Source: Streptomyces sp. DvalAA-43
GTDB taxonomy: Bacteria > Actinomycetota > Actinomycetes > Streptomycetales > Streptomycetaceae
DNA length: 64,000 nt
NCBI RefSeq assembly: GCF_900091725.1
Contig: NZ_FMBW01000046.1
Location: 1 to 64,000 of the forward strand
Direction of reading: 5' to 3'
Part shown: positions 24,081-33,803 of the stretch, piece by piece
Layout of the letters: every line of letters starts with the position of its first letter
How positions within the stretch are numbered: the first letter of the stretch is position 1
Made by a program: the position numbers and the translations under genes
Notes under the pieces: model-generated
The model's input: only the letters and a program-made list of their open reading frames with translations
Told to the model about the DNA's origin: nothing
Databases searched by the model: none

Positions 24081-25298
24081 ATGACCATGAGCCCCCAGGT
24101 GCCCGACGACGACCGGCCACCGCCCGCCCGCCTCACCCTCGATCGATGGACCTGGAAGGAGATCGGCCATCTCCTGGTCAATCTCCCCGTGGCCATCGTC
24201 GGGTTCGTTTACACGGTGTTCATGATCGCCGTGGGCGTGGGGCTCGCGGTCACGGTGGTCGGTCTGCCCCTGCTCGCCGTCGGGCTGCACGGGGCGCGGC
24301 TGATCGGCAAGGCCGAGCGGGGCCGGGCGCGGGCGATGCTCGGGGTGCGGGTCGAGGAGCCGAGCCCGATGGAGCTGGCCCGCCGGGAGAAGGGGTTCTT
24401 CCCCTGGCTGTGGTCGAGCATCATGGACCCGGTGGGCTGGCGGGCCGCGCTGTACTCGTTCATCCGGCTGCCCTGGGGCGTACTCACCTTCGGGGTGACG
24501 CTCGTGAGCCTCCTCGTGCTGTGGCCGGTGCTCCCCCATGTCACGCGGCTCCTCAGCAATGTGGACCGGTCGATGGTGCGCGGGCTGCTCTCGCCCTCCG
24601 ACGAGCTGGAGCGCCGGATCGCGGAGCTGGAGGCGGACCGGGGAGTGGTCGTCGACACCGCCGCCGCCGACCTGCGCCGCATCGAACGCGACCTCCACGA
24701 CGGCGCCCAGGCCCGGCTCGTCGCCCTCGCCATGGGCCTCGGCCTGGCGAAGGAGAAGCTCACCGACGACCCCGAGGCCGCCGCCCGCATGGTCGACGAG
24801 GCCCACGGCGAGGTCAAGGTCGCCCTCCAGGAACTCCGCGACCTCGCCCGCGGCATCCACCCCGCCGTCCTCACCGACCGCGGACTCGACGCCGCCCTCT
24901 CCGCCATCGCCTCCCGCTGCACCGTCCCCGTCACGGTGGCGGTGGACCTGCCGGGGCGTCCCGCGGAGGCGATCGAGGGGATCGCGTACTTCACGGTCTC
25001 CGAGCTGTTGCAGAACGTGAGCAAGCACAGCGCGGCACGTTCGGCCTCCGTCGAGGTGTGGCGCGCCGGGGACCGGCTGCTGCTCCAGGTCACCGACGAC
25101 GGACGCGGCGGTGCCCGGATGGACGGCGGTACGGGAATGGCGGGGCTGGCCGAGCGGCTGGGCGCCGTCGACGGGCTGTTCGTCCTCGACTCACCGGTCG
25201 GCGGGCCAACGACGGTCACCGCGGAACTGCCCTGGCGGGACCGCGAGCGGCAGAAGGCCGGGGAGCCGAAGGGTACGGGGACGGCCAAGCGCCTCTAG
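24081..25298 (+). CDS. Sensor histidine kinase (NarL/DesK type), first of a pair
   Basis: A 405-residue kinase. The N-terminal 155 residues hold a membrane sensor region with about four hydrophobic segments of the putative-sensor type. The HisKA_3 helix has RIERDLHDGAQ with phosphoacceptor His206. The ATPase domain shows the N box (ELLQNVSKH) and G boxes (DDGRGG, GTGMAGL). It lies divergent to nuoA2 and is followed by a second kinase and a response regulator. The ATG at 24081 is used; another ATG follows two codons later. A 304-bp segment is almost identical to the second kinase. Confidence 0.9.
   Translation: MTMSPQVPDDDRPPPARLTLDRWTWKEIGHLLVNLPVAIVGFVYTVFMIAVGVGLAVTVVGLPLLAVGLHGARLIGKAERGRARAMLGVRVEEPSPMELARREKGFFPWLWSSIMDPVGWRAALYSFIRLPWGVLTFGVTLVSLLVLWPVLPHVTRLLSNVDRSMVRGLLSPSDELERRIAELEADRGVVVDTAAADLRRIERDLHDGAQARLVALAMGLGLAKEKLTDDPEAAARMVDEAHGEVKVALQELRDLARGIHPAVLTDRGLDAALSAIASRCTVPVTVAVDLPGRPAEAIEGIAYFTVSELLQNVSKHSAARSASVEVWRAGDRLLLQVTDDGRGGARMDGGTGMAGLAERLGAVDGLFVLDSPVGGPTTVTAELPWRDRERQKAGEPKGTGTAKRL
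24634..24937 (+). repeat. 304-bp near-identical duplication, copy 1
   Basis: Identical to 26235-26538 except for three bases, all within ten positions near 24735-24745. It covers the HisKA_3 helix and the start of the ATPase domain. Two further exact matches (24981-25028 and 25081-25111) keep the same 1601-base offset, so there are no indels. Confidence 0.95.
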
Positions 25299-25320
25299 AA
25301 GTCCGGCTCCCCTCCCTACG

Positions 25321-25352
25321 GCCTGGAGGCCCGACCGCCTGGAGGCCCGACG
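25321..25352. repeat. Two tandem 16-bp copies between the kinase genes
   Basis: GCCTGGAGGCCCGAC plus one variable base occurs at 25321 and 25337. The rest of the 191-base gap between the two kinase genes shows no clear terminator. Confidence 0.7.
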
Positions 25353-25489
25353 GCCCGACGGCCCCATGGTGGGGAAAACCCCCGGCCGAAGAGGGATACC
25401 CCCCTCATGGTGGACCGGCCCGCGAAACAGCACCCTTGTCATCACGGCACCAGAGCGCCGAGAAGAATGAGAAGAAACGGACGGCATCC

Positions 25490-26845
25490 ATGGCCACGGC
25501 ATACGGACCGGACACTCGGGACCACCAGCGGTCCGGAACCGGTTTCGGGGAGCACCCCCCGGTGAAGCACTTCTTCCCCGCCGCACTGCGCGCGCCCGTC
25601 GAGGGCAGGACCTGGCGCGAGTTCACCTATCTGCTGCTGAGCCTGCCGATCAGCCTGGTGCTGTTCGCCTTCTCGATCACCCTGACGACGCTGGGTGTCG
25701 GCATGCTGATCACCTTCCTCGGGGTCCCGATCCTGGCCGGCGCGCTGGCCATGTGCCGCGGCTTCGGCGCGATGGAGCGGGTGCGGGCGCGCGGGCTGCT
25801 GAAGCTGGACGTGGCGGCCCCGGCGCCGGTGCGCGGCAGGACCGGCGGCCTGATGTCCTGGGTGGGCGCGATGCTCAAGAGCGGGGCGTCCTGGCGGCAT
25901 CTGCTCTACACGCTGCTGCACATGCCGTGGGCGGTCTTCGCCTTCGGCGTCGCGGTGGTGCTCTGGACGTTCGGCTGGACGGCGCTGACCTACCCGCTGT
26001 GGCACTGGATCTTCCCGACGCACGTGGGCGTCGGCGGCATCCAGCTGTACGGCGACCAGGGCCACGCGGTCTATCTGGACTCCTCCCTGGACCTGGGCCT
26101 GACCAGCGCGATCGGTCTGGCCTTCGTCCTCGTCACGCCGTGGATCATCCGGGGTCTGGTGAGCGTGGACCGGGTGATGGTGGCCGGGCTGCTCGGACCG
26201 TCCCGACTGGCGACCCGTGTCTCGGAGCTGGAGTCGGACCGGGGAGTGGTCGTCGACACCGCCGCCGCCGACCTGCGCCGCATCGAACGCGACCTCCACG
26301 ACGGCGCCCAGGCCCGGCTCGTCGCCCTCGCCATGGATCTGGGCCTGGCGAAGGAGAAGCTCACCGACGACCCCGAGGCCGCCGCCCGCATGGTCGACGA
26401 GGCCCACGGCGAGGTCAAGGTCGCCCTCCAGGAACTCCGCGACCTCGCCCGCGGCATCCACCCCGCCGTCCTCACCGACCGCGGACTCGACGCCGCCCTC
26501 TCCGCCATCGCCTCCCGCTGCACCGTCCCCGTCACGGTCGAGGTGGATCTGGCCGCCCGGCCGGCCCAGGCCATCGAGGGCATCGCGTACTTCACGGTCT
26601 CCGAGCTGTTGCAGAACGTGAGCAAGCACGCCCGCGCGACCCGCGCGTCGGTCGACGTGTGGCGGGCGGCGGACCGGCTGATGCTCCAGGTCACCGACGA
26701 CGGACGCGGCGGCGCCGATGTGTCGGCGGGCAGCGGGCTCGCCGGGCTGACCGAGCGGCTGGAGGCGGTGGACGGCGTGCTGGTCGTGGACTCCCCGCAG
26801 GGCGGCCCCACCCAGGTCACGGCCGAGCTGCCGTGGCGCGGCTGA
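25490..26845 (+). CDS. Sensor histidine kinase (NarL/DesK type), second of a pair
   Basis: A 451-residue paralogue of the upstream kinase. The sensor region is longer, with an extra loop (about residues 160-200) between the last two hydrophobic segments; this loop could be extracytoplasmic. The phosphoacceptor is His270 in RIERDLHDGAQ. The ATPase domain is complete (ELLQNVSKHA, DDGRGG, GSGLAGL). Catalytic parts are nearly identical in DNA to the first kinase while the sensors differ. Both probably signal to the regulator at 27136. Confidence 0.9.
   Translation: MATAYGPDTRDHQRSGTGFGEHPPVKHFFPAALRAPVEGRTWREFTYLLLSLPISLVLFAFSITLTTLGVGMLITFLGVPILAGALAMCRGFGAMERVRARGLLKLDVAAPAPVRGRTGGLMSWVGAMLKSGASWRHLLYTLLHMPWAVFAFGVAVVLWTFGWTALTYPLWHWIFPTHVGVGGIQLYGDQGHAVYLDSSLDLGLTSAIGLAFVLVTPWIIRGLVSVDRVMVAGLLGPSRLATRVSELESDRGVVVDTAAADLRRIERDLHDGAQARLVALAMDLGLAKEKLTDDPEAAARMVDEAHGEVKVALQELRDLARGIHPAVLTDRGLDAALSAIASRCTVPVTVEVDLAARPAQAIEGIAYFTVSELLQNVSKHARATRASVDVWRAADRLMLQVTDDGRGGADVSAGSGLAGLTERLEAVDGVLVVDSPQGGPTQVTAELPWRG
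26235..26538 (+). repeat. 304-bp near-identical duplication, copy 2
   Basis: Second copy of the segment at 24634-24937, in the same frame of the downstream kinase gene. Confidence 0.95.
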
Positions 26846-27135
26846 ACCGCGGTGACGCGATCGGGCCGCCGTGGCCGGGTCACGCCGCCGCGCGGGGCGC
26901 GATCGGGCCGCTCCGGCGAGTCCGGGCCGCGGTACGGGGCACGGTCGCCCCGCCGCGGCTGGGCCGCGCTGCCCCGTGTCGCACGATCGAGCCGCCCTCG
27001 CGGGGCCTCGCCGCCGCGCGGGGCGCGGTTGTGCGCGGCTGAAGTCCACCCGGCGGCCGAGGACAGCACGCCACCGATACTGGGATGCTGGGGACCGTAC
27101 ACGCGGGACCGGCGAACAGTGGGGGATAGGGCTTC
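26846..27135. other. GC-rich intergenic region with a 19-bp direct repeat
   Basis: The 290 bases between the second kinase and the regulator contain no credible gene. A 19-base direct repeat occurs at 26883-26901 and 27009-27027. A promoter for the regulator is expected at the right end but none is clear. Confidence 0.5.
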
Positions 27136-27810
27136 ATGGTGGAGGACAGGGTGCGCGTAGTCATCGCCGAGGATTCGGTGCTGCTCCGGGAAGGACTCAC
27201 CCGGCTGCTGACCGATCTGGGGCATGACGTCGTCGCCGGGGTCGGGGACGCCGAGGCGCTGCTCAAGACGGTGAGCGATCTGGCGGGGCAGGACGCGCTG
27301 CCCGATGTGGTGGTCGCCGATGTGCGGATGCCCCCGACCCACACCGACGAGGGCGTGCGGGCGGCCGTGCGGCTGCGGAAGGACTATCCGGGGATCGGGG
27401 TCCTGGTCCTTTCGCAGTACGTGGAGGAGCAGTACGCGACCGAGCTGCTGGCCGGGTCCAGCCGGGGCGTGGGGTATCTGCTGAAGGACCGGGTCGCCGA
27501 GGTCAGGGAGTTCGTGGACGCGGTGGTCAGGGTGGCGCAGGGCGGGACGGCGCTGGACCCGGAGGTGGTGGCGCAGCTGCTCGGCAGGAGCCGCAAGCAG
27601 GACGTCCTGGCCGGGCTGACGCCGCGCGAGCGCGAGGTCCTGGGCCTGATGGCGGAGGGGCGGACGAACTCCGCGGTGGCCAGGCAGCTGGTGGTGAGCG
27701 ACGGCGCCGTGGAGAAGCACGTCAGCAACATCTTCCTGAAGCTGGGGCTGTCCCCCAGTGACGGGGATCACCGCCGGGTGCTGGCCGTGCTGACCTACCT
27801 GAACTCCTGA
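27136..27810 (+). CDS. LuxR/NarL-type response regulator
   Basis: A 224-residue two-component regulator. The receiver domain has the acidic pair in IAEDS (near residue 11), phosphoacceptor Asp62 in ADVRMPP, a Ser in VLVLSQY and Lys in LLKDR. The C-terminal LuxR domain begins at about 155 with LTPREREVLGLMAEG and the recognition helix in VSDGAVEKHVSNIFLKLGL. It is the likely partner of the two upstream kinases. Its position between nuo2 and korAB makes those operons candidate targets. The ATG at 27136 is used; GTG is the next codon. Confidence 0.9.
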   Translation: MVEDRVRVVIAEDSVLLREGLTRLLTDLGHDVVAGVGDAEALLKTVSDLAGQDALPDVVVADVRMPPTHTDEGVRAAVRLRKDYPGIGVLVLSQYVEEQYATELLAGSSRGVGYLLKDRVAEVREFVDAVVRVAQGGTALDPEVVAQLLGRSRKQDVLAGLTPREREVLGLMAEGRTNSAVARQLVVSDGAVEKHVSNIFLKLGLSPSDGDHRRVLAVLTYLNS

Positions 27811-27814
27811 CGAA

Positions 27815-27887
27815 CTGACACCCTGTCAGATATGTCCGTGCGGCGGCCACCGCACGGACTGGCCCGAGCCACCGCGGTGGCTCGGGC
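27815..27887 (+). terminator. Stacked hairpins after the response regulator
   Basis: Three inverted repeats follow the stop codon: CTGACA at 27815-27820 with 27824-27829; a 10-bp stem at 27834-27843 with 27850-27859; and a perfect 26-base palindrome at 27862-27887. The last two are strong enough to terminate. Confidence 0.7.
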
Positions 27888-28132
27888 GGTGCCGGAGCCG
27901 GTACCGGAGAACGTCACCGGGGTCCTAGCACCAAAGGATGAGTGCACAGCGTCTTCATCGAACGACTGGGGGGCTTGCAAAGCATGACAAACCCATATCA
28001 AACCGCATCTCGAATGGGCGTCCACCCTTTGATTTGTCCGGGGAAGGCGACCCTTACCGACGTAAGGTGGGCATGGGGACCGTCGGCGGGCCGGCGGGAC
28101 CCGAGCCGCCGCCCCGAGGGAGGTCCAGTTCA
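27888..28132 (+). promoter_or_regulatory. korA leader region
   Basis: About 245 bases upstream of korA with no credible gene. It includes a locally AT-richer part (about 27975-28035) that probably holds the korAB promoter. A 6-bp inverted repeat CCTTAC-CGAC-GTAAGG lies at 28052-28067, which could be an operator. The korA ribosome site GAGGGAGG lies at 28116-28123. Confidence 0.45.
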
Positions 28133-30080
28133 GTGACCAGCCAGGTCAGTAGCCCAGCCGAACAGGCCGATGAGGCCAGCGAGGCGCTCGTCGGGGGGCA
28201 GCGTGCTCCCCGCTCCGATCATGCGGGTGACGGCGAGAAGGAGATCCGCCGCCTCGACCGGGTGATCATCCGCTTCGCGGGTGACTCCGGAGACGGTATG
28301 CAGCTCACCGGTGACCGCTTCACTTCGGAGACCGCGTCGTTCGGGAACGATCTTTCCACGCTGCCGAACTTTCCCGCCGAGATCCGCGCCCCCGCAGGGA
28401 CCCTGCCGGGGGTTTCTTCGTTCCAGCTGCATTTCGCCGACCACGACATCCTCACGCCGGGGGACGCGCCGAACGTACTGGTCGCGATGAATCCGGCCGC
28501 GTTGAAGGCGAACATCGGCGATGTGCCGCGCGGTGCGGAAATCATCGTCAACACCGATGAGTTCACCAAGCGGCCGATGGCGAAGGTCGGCTATGCGACC
28601 AGTCCGCTGGAGGACGGTTCGCTGGACGGCTACCAGGTCCATCCGGTGCCGCTGACGACGCTCACGATCGAGGCGCTCAAGGAGTTCGGCCTGTCCCGCA
28701 AGGAGGCCGAGCGCTCGAAGAACATGTTCGCGCTCGGGCTGCTCTCCTGGATGTACCACCGGCCGACCGAGGGGACCGAGGCGTTCCTGCGCGCCAAGTT
28801 CGCGAAGAAGCCGCAGATCGCCGAGGCGAACGTGACGGCGTTCCGCGCCGGGTGGAATTTCGGGGAGACCACCGAGGACTTCGCCGTCTCCTACGAGGTG
28901 GCACCCGCCTCGCAGGCGTTCCCGGCGGGCACGTACCGCAATATCTCGGGGAATCTGGCGCTGTCGTACGGGCTGATCGCCGCCTCCCGCCAGGCCGACC
29001 TGCCGCTGTACCTCGGCTCGTACCCGATCACTCCGGCCTCCGACATCCTGCACGAGCTGAGCAAGCACAAGCACTTCGGCGTACGCACCTTCCAGGCCGA
29101 GGACGAGATCGCGGGGATCGGGGCGGCGCTGGGCGCGGCCTTCGGCGGTTCGCTCGCGGTGACGACGACGTCGGGGCCCGGGGTGGCGCTGAAGTCGGAG
29201 ACGATCGGGCTCGCCGTCTCCCTGGAGCTGCCGCTGATCGTGGTCGACATCCAGCGCGGCGGCCCGTCCACCGGGCTGCCGACCAAGACCGAGCAGGCCG
29301 ATCTGCTCCAGGCGATGTACGGGCGCAACGGCGAGGCCCCGGTCCCGGTCGTGGCCCCCAGGACCCCGGCGGACTGCTTCGACGCCGCGCTCGACGCCGC
29401 GCGGATCGCCCTGACCTACCGCACCCCCGTCTTCCTGCTCTCCGACGGGTACCTCGCCAACGGCTCCGAGCCGTGGAAGATCCCCGAGACCGACGAGCTG
29501 CCCGATCTGCGGGTCCGGTTCGCGACCGGCCCCAACCACGAACTGGCCGACGGCACCGAGGTGTTCTGGCCCTACAAGCGCGACCCGCTCACCCTGGCCC
29601 GGCCGTGGGCGGTGCCCGGCACCCCCGGCCTCGAACACCGCATCGGCGGCATCGAGAAGCAGGACGGCAGCGGCAACATCTCCTACGACCCGGCCAACCA
29701 CGACCTCATGGTCCGCACCCGCCAGGCCAAGATCGACGGCGTCGAGGTCCCCGACCTCCGGGTCGACGACCCCTCCGGCGCCAGGACCCTGGTGCTGGGC
29801 TGGGGCTCCACGTACGGCCCCATCACCGCCGCCGTACGCCGGCTCCGTGCGGCCGACGAGCCCATCGCCCAGGCCCATCTGCGCAACCTCAACCCCTTCC
29901 CGGGCAACCTCGGCGATGTCCTCAAGCAGTACGACAAGGTCATCGTCCCCGAGATGAACCTCGGCCAGCTCGCCACCCTCGTCCGGGCCAAGTACCTCGT
30001 CGACGCCCGCAGTTTCAACCAGGTCAACGGCATGCCGTTCAAGGCCGAACAGCTCGCGACGGCACTCAAGGAGGCCATCG

Positions 30081-30088
<8 letters not shown>
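28133..30088 (+). CDS. korA: 2-oxoacid:ferredoxin oxidoreductase, alpha (fused gamma-alpha) subunit
   Basis: A 651-residue protein. Residues about 38-230 form the gamma domain (FAGDSGDGMQLTGDRF start) and the rest the pyrimidine-binding alpha domain (PITPASDILHEL, the TTTSGPGVALK motif and IQRGGPSTGLPTKTEQ). With KorB it converts 2-oxoglutarate or another 2-oxoacid to the acyl-CoA while reducing ferredoxin. GTG at 28133 is selected for its strong ribosome site. The first 38 residues are an acidic, probably disordered extension. It overlaps korB. Confidence 0.93.
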
Positions 30089-31139
<1,051 letters not shown>

Positions 31140-31207
31140 TCCTTCCCGCTCGGGTCCCGCACGGGTTCGCCGCGGGTCGCGTGCGGACCGCGTTCGGATC
31201 ACCCCCT

Positions 31208-31240
31208 CGCCGGACGGGCTGAATTTCGGCCCGTCCGGCG
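31208..31240 (+). terminator. Hairpin terminator after korAB
   Basis: A perfect 12-bp stem (31208-31219 with 31229-31240) and a 9-base loop, 68 bases after the korB stop. Confidence 0.75.
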
Positions 31241-31284
31241 ACGGCGTCCCGGAGGTGCGGTCGGCCACCGCGCACGATGTGGCC

Positions 31285-33240
31285 ATGACCCTGGACCGTC
31301 CCGTGTACCGCATCAAGCTGCATCTGCTCGGCAAGCCGCTCACCACCGAGCGCATCAGCGAGGAGAAGCTGAACAACCGGACGGCGCTCGGGGTGCTCGC
31401 CTCCGACTGCATCAGTTCGTCCGCGTACGGCTCCGAGGAGATGCTCCGGGTCCTCGTGCCCGTCGTGGGGGCCGCGGCGTTCACCCTGCTGATGCCGGTG
31501 ACCGGCGCGATCCTGCTGGTGCTGCTGCTTCTGACGCTCTGTTACAGCGATGTCGTGATGATCTACACCCGGGCGGGCGGGTCCTATGTCGTCGCACGGG
31601 AGAACTTCGGGCCGAACATCGCGCAGATCGCCGCCGTGGCCCTGCTCGTCGACTACATCGTCACCGTCGCCGTCCAGGTCTCCGCGGGCACCAACGCCCT
31701 GATCTCGCTCGCCCATCTGGCCGGGAACGACTTCACCGGCCTCGACCACCTCCAGCTCCCGGTCTCCGTCGGCGTCATCGTGCTGCTCGCGTACGGGAAT
31801 CTGCGCGGGATCCGCGAGGCGGGCCGGGCCTTCGCGCTGCCCGCCTATCTCTTCATGGCCGCCATCGGTCTCGTCCTCGTCGCCGCCGCGGTGCGCGGGC
31901 TCACGGGCGAGCTGCCGCACGCCGATCTGCACGCCCACGGCGTCGTACCGCTCGGCACCCCGGGCGAGGGCTGGCTCTACGGCGCCTCGCTCTTCATCGT
32001 GCTGCGCTCCTTCGCCAACGGCGGCTCGTCCCTCACCGGGCTCGAAGCGATCTCCAACGGCATCTCGGCCTTCCGCGAACCGCAGGGCCGCAACGCCCGG
32101 CGCACCCTGATCACCATGAGCTGTGTGCTCGGTGTGCTCGTCCTCGGCGTCTCCACGCTGGCGCACTTCACCCATGCCGTCCCGTACGCCGACGGCACTC
32201 CGACGGTCATCGCGCAGGAGGCCCATCTCGCCTTCGGCGGCGGGCCGCTCGGGACCGTCGGGCTGGTCTTCGTGCAGCTGGCGACCGCGCTGGTCCTCTA
32301 CACCGGCGCCAACACGCCGTTCACCGGCTTCCCGTTCCTGGCCAGTTTCGTGGCCGAGGACCGCTTCCTGCCGCGGATGCTGACCCGGCGCGGGCACCGG
32401 CTCGCGTTCTCCAACGGCATCATCGCGCTGGCCGTCGTCTCGCTGGCCCTGCTGGTGGTCACCGGGGCCAGCGTGGACAAGCTGGTGGCGCTGTACGCGA
32501 TCGGCGTGTTCACCGCCTTCACCATGGCCGGGGCCGGTCTCACCGCGTACCACCTGCGGCGCCGGGAACCGCACCGCAGGCTGAAGATCGGGGTCAACGG
32601 GCTGGCCGCGGTCATCTCGGCCGCCGTCGTGCTGATCTTCGCGGTCACCAAATTCACCGAGGGCGCCTGGCTGGTCGTGGTGGTCTTCCCGCTCGGCGTG
32701 TGGGCGCTGACGCGGATCAACCGCGAGTACCGGCGCGAGGCCGCGGTGCTCCAGAGTCTCCAGGCGCCGGGCGCCGACCGGCCCCGGAACCTGCGCCATC
32801 TGGTCTTCGTCCTCGTCGAGTCGCTGGACCTGGCGACGATCAAGGCGCTGCGGTACGCGCACGAGCTGCGCCCGGACGAGATCCGGGCCGTGCACTTCGC
32901 GATCGACGAGGCGCACGGCAGGCGGCTGGCCGCCCGGTGGGAGGCGACGGCCGCCACCTCCGTCCCCCTGGAGCTGGTGCAGTGCCCGGACCGGCGGCTG
33001 CGCCACGCGATGAAGGAGCTCGCCACCCGGACCACGGAGGACGGCAGGACCTCGCTGACGGTGCTGGTGCCGCGGCGGATGTACACCAATGTGCTCGGGA
33101 AGCTGCTGCACCGGGGCACCGGCGAGCAGATGGCGAAGGCACTGGGGCAGCTGCCGCACGTGGCGGTGACGATCCTGCCGTTCGACGTGTCGCGCGCACT
33201 GCGCACGCTGGAGGAGGGAGGGGCTCCCCAGCCGGACTGA
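31285..33240 (+). CDS. APC superfamily amino-acid/potassium-type permease
   Basis: A 651-residue transporter with about twelve transmembrane segments in residues 40-480, including the first-helix pattern SDCISSSAYGSEEMLRV typical of this APC branch. About 160 cytoplasmic residues follow, with a conserved segment around FVLVESLDLATIKALRYA. Substrate is not predictable; amino acids or cations are likely. ATG at 31285 is used. A GTG at 31255 preceded closely by GGAG would add ten residues, so the exact start is uncertain. Confidence 0.85.
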   Translation: MTLDRPVYRIKLHLLGKPLTTERISEEKLNNRTALGVLASDCISSSAYGSEEMLRVLVPVVGAAAFTLLMPVTGAILLVLLLLTLCYSDVVMIYTRAGGSYVVARENFGPNIAQIAAVALLVDYIVTVAVQVSAGTNALISLAHLAGNDFTGLDHLQLPVSVGVIVLLAYGNLRGIREAGRAFALPAYLFMAAIGLVLVAAAVRGLTGELPHADLHAHGVVPLGTPGEGWLYGASLFIVLRSFANGGSSLTGLEAISNGISAFREPQGRNARRTLITMSCVLGVLVLGVSTLAHFTHAVPYADGTPTVIAQEAHLAFGGGPLGTVGLVFVQLATALVLYTGANTPFTGFPFLASFVAEDRFLPRMLTRRGHRLAFSNGIIALAVVSLALLVVTGASVDKLVALYAIGVFTAFTMAGAGLTAYHLRRREPHRRLKIGVNGLAAVISAAVVLIFAVTKFTEGAWLVVVVFPLGVWALTRINREYRREAAVLQSLQAPGADRPRNLRHLVFVLVESLDLATIKALRYAHELRPDEIRAVHFAIDEAHGRRLAARWEATAATSVPLELVQCPDRRLRHAMKELATRTTEDGRTSLTVLVPRRMYTNVLGKLLHRGTGEQMAKALGQLPHVAVTILPFDVSRALRTLEEGGAPQPD

Positions 33241-33287
33241 CCGTGCGGGCGCTACGCGGCGTGCGGATGTGATGGGGCGTGCGAGTG

Positions 33288-33677
33288 CTACGGGGCGTGC
33301 GCCTTGCGCTCGTCGTACGTCTCGCGCGCCGACCGCACCGCGTCCAGGCGGCGCTCGGTCCAGCGGGCCAGTGCCCACACCTGCTCGGCGGCCTCCCGGC
33401 CCAGATCGGTGAGCGTGTAGTCGACCCGGGGCGGGATCACCGGCTTCGCGTCCCGGTGCACGAATCCGTCGCGCTCCAGTGTCTGGAGGGTCTGGGCCAG
33501 CATCTTCTCGCTGACGCCGCCCACCTCGCGGCGCAGCTCGCTGAAGCGGTACGAGCGCTCCAGCAGGGCGGCCAGGACCAGGACGCCCCAGCGGCTGGTG
33601 ACGTGTTCGAGCACCAGCCGGGAGGGGCACATCGGCCGGTTCACATCGGGACGCGCGCCCGGTTCGCTCACGCTCAT
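33288..33677 (-). CDS. HxlR family winged-helix regulator
   Basis: A 129-residue regulator with the HxlR layout: a Cys near the start (PMCPSRLVLEHV), the SRWGVLVLAALLERSYRFSELRRE helix region in parts, and SEKMLAQTLQTLERDGFVHR. Members often sense electrophiles or quinones through the N-terminal cysteine. It is divergent from the NmrA-type oxidoreductase gene with a 126-base gap that holds an imperfect dyad, so it probably controls that gene and itself. Confidence 0.92.
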   Translation of the reverse strand: MSVSEPGARPDVNRPMCPSRLVLEHVTSRWGVLVLAALLERSYRFSELRREVGGVSEKMLAQTLQTLERDGFVHRDAKPVIPPRVDYTLTDLGREAAEQVWALARWTERRLDAVRSARETYDERKAHAP

Positions 33678-33680
33678 ACC

Positions 33681-33705
33681 AGTACCTTACTTCAAAGTGG
33701 GTACT
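33681..33705. promoter_or_regulatory. Candidate HxlR operator between divergent genes
   Basis: AGTAC at 33681-33685 and GTACT at 33701-33705 flank an inner ACTT/AAGT pair (33689-33692 and 33695-33698), forming an imperfect 25-base dyad. It lies three bases before the HxlR start codon and upstream of the oxidoreductase. This fits the usual placement of HxlR operators. Confidence 0.55.
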
Positions 33706-33803
33706 TTCGATTGGTTAGTGCACCCCCTACAGTGAGTTCTACGAGCCCGCACACGAACAACTGCCACAAGTGCCACAAGTACCGCCAAAGAGGAGAAACC
33801 CCC

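Noticed and set aside
24081..26845. Kinase duplication as an assembly artefact
   Set aside because: Sensor regions, flanks and the spacer are distinct, and the three differences are clustered, so two real genes are present.
26852..27160. Arg/Ser-rich open frame between the second kinase and the regulator
   Set aside because: Low complexity, no ribosome site, overlaps the regulator start; probably non-coding.
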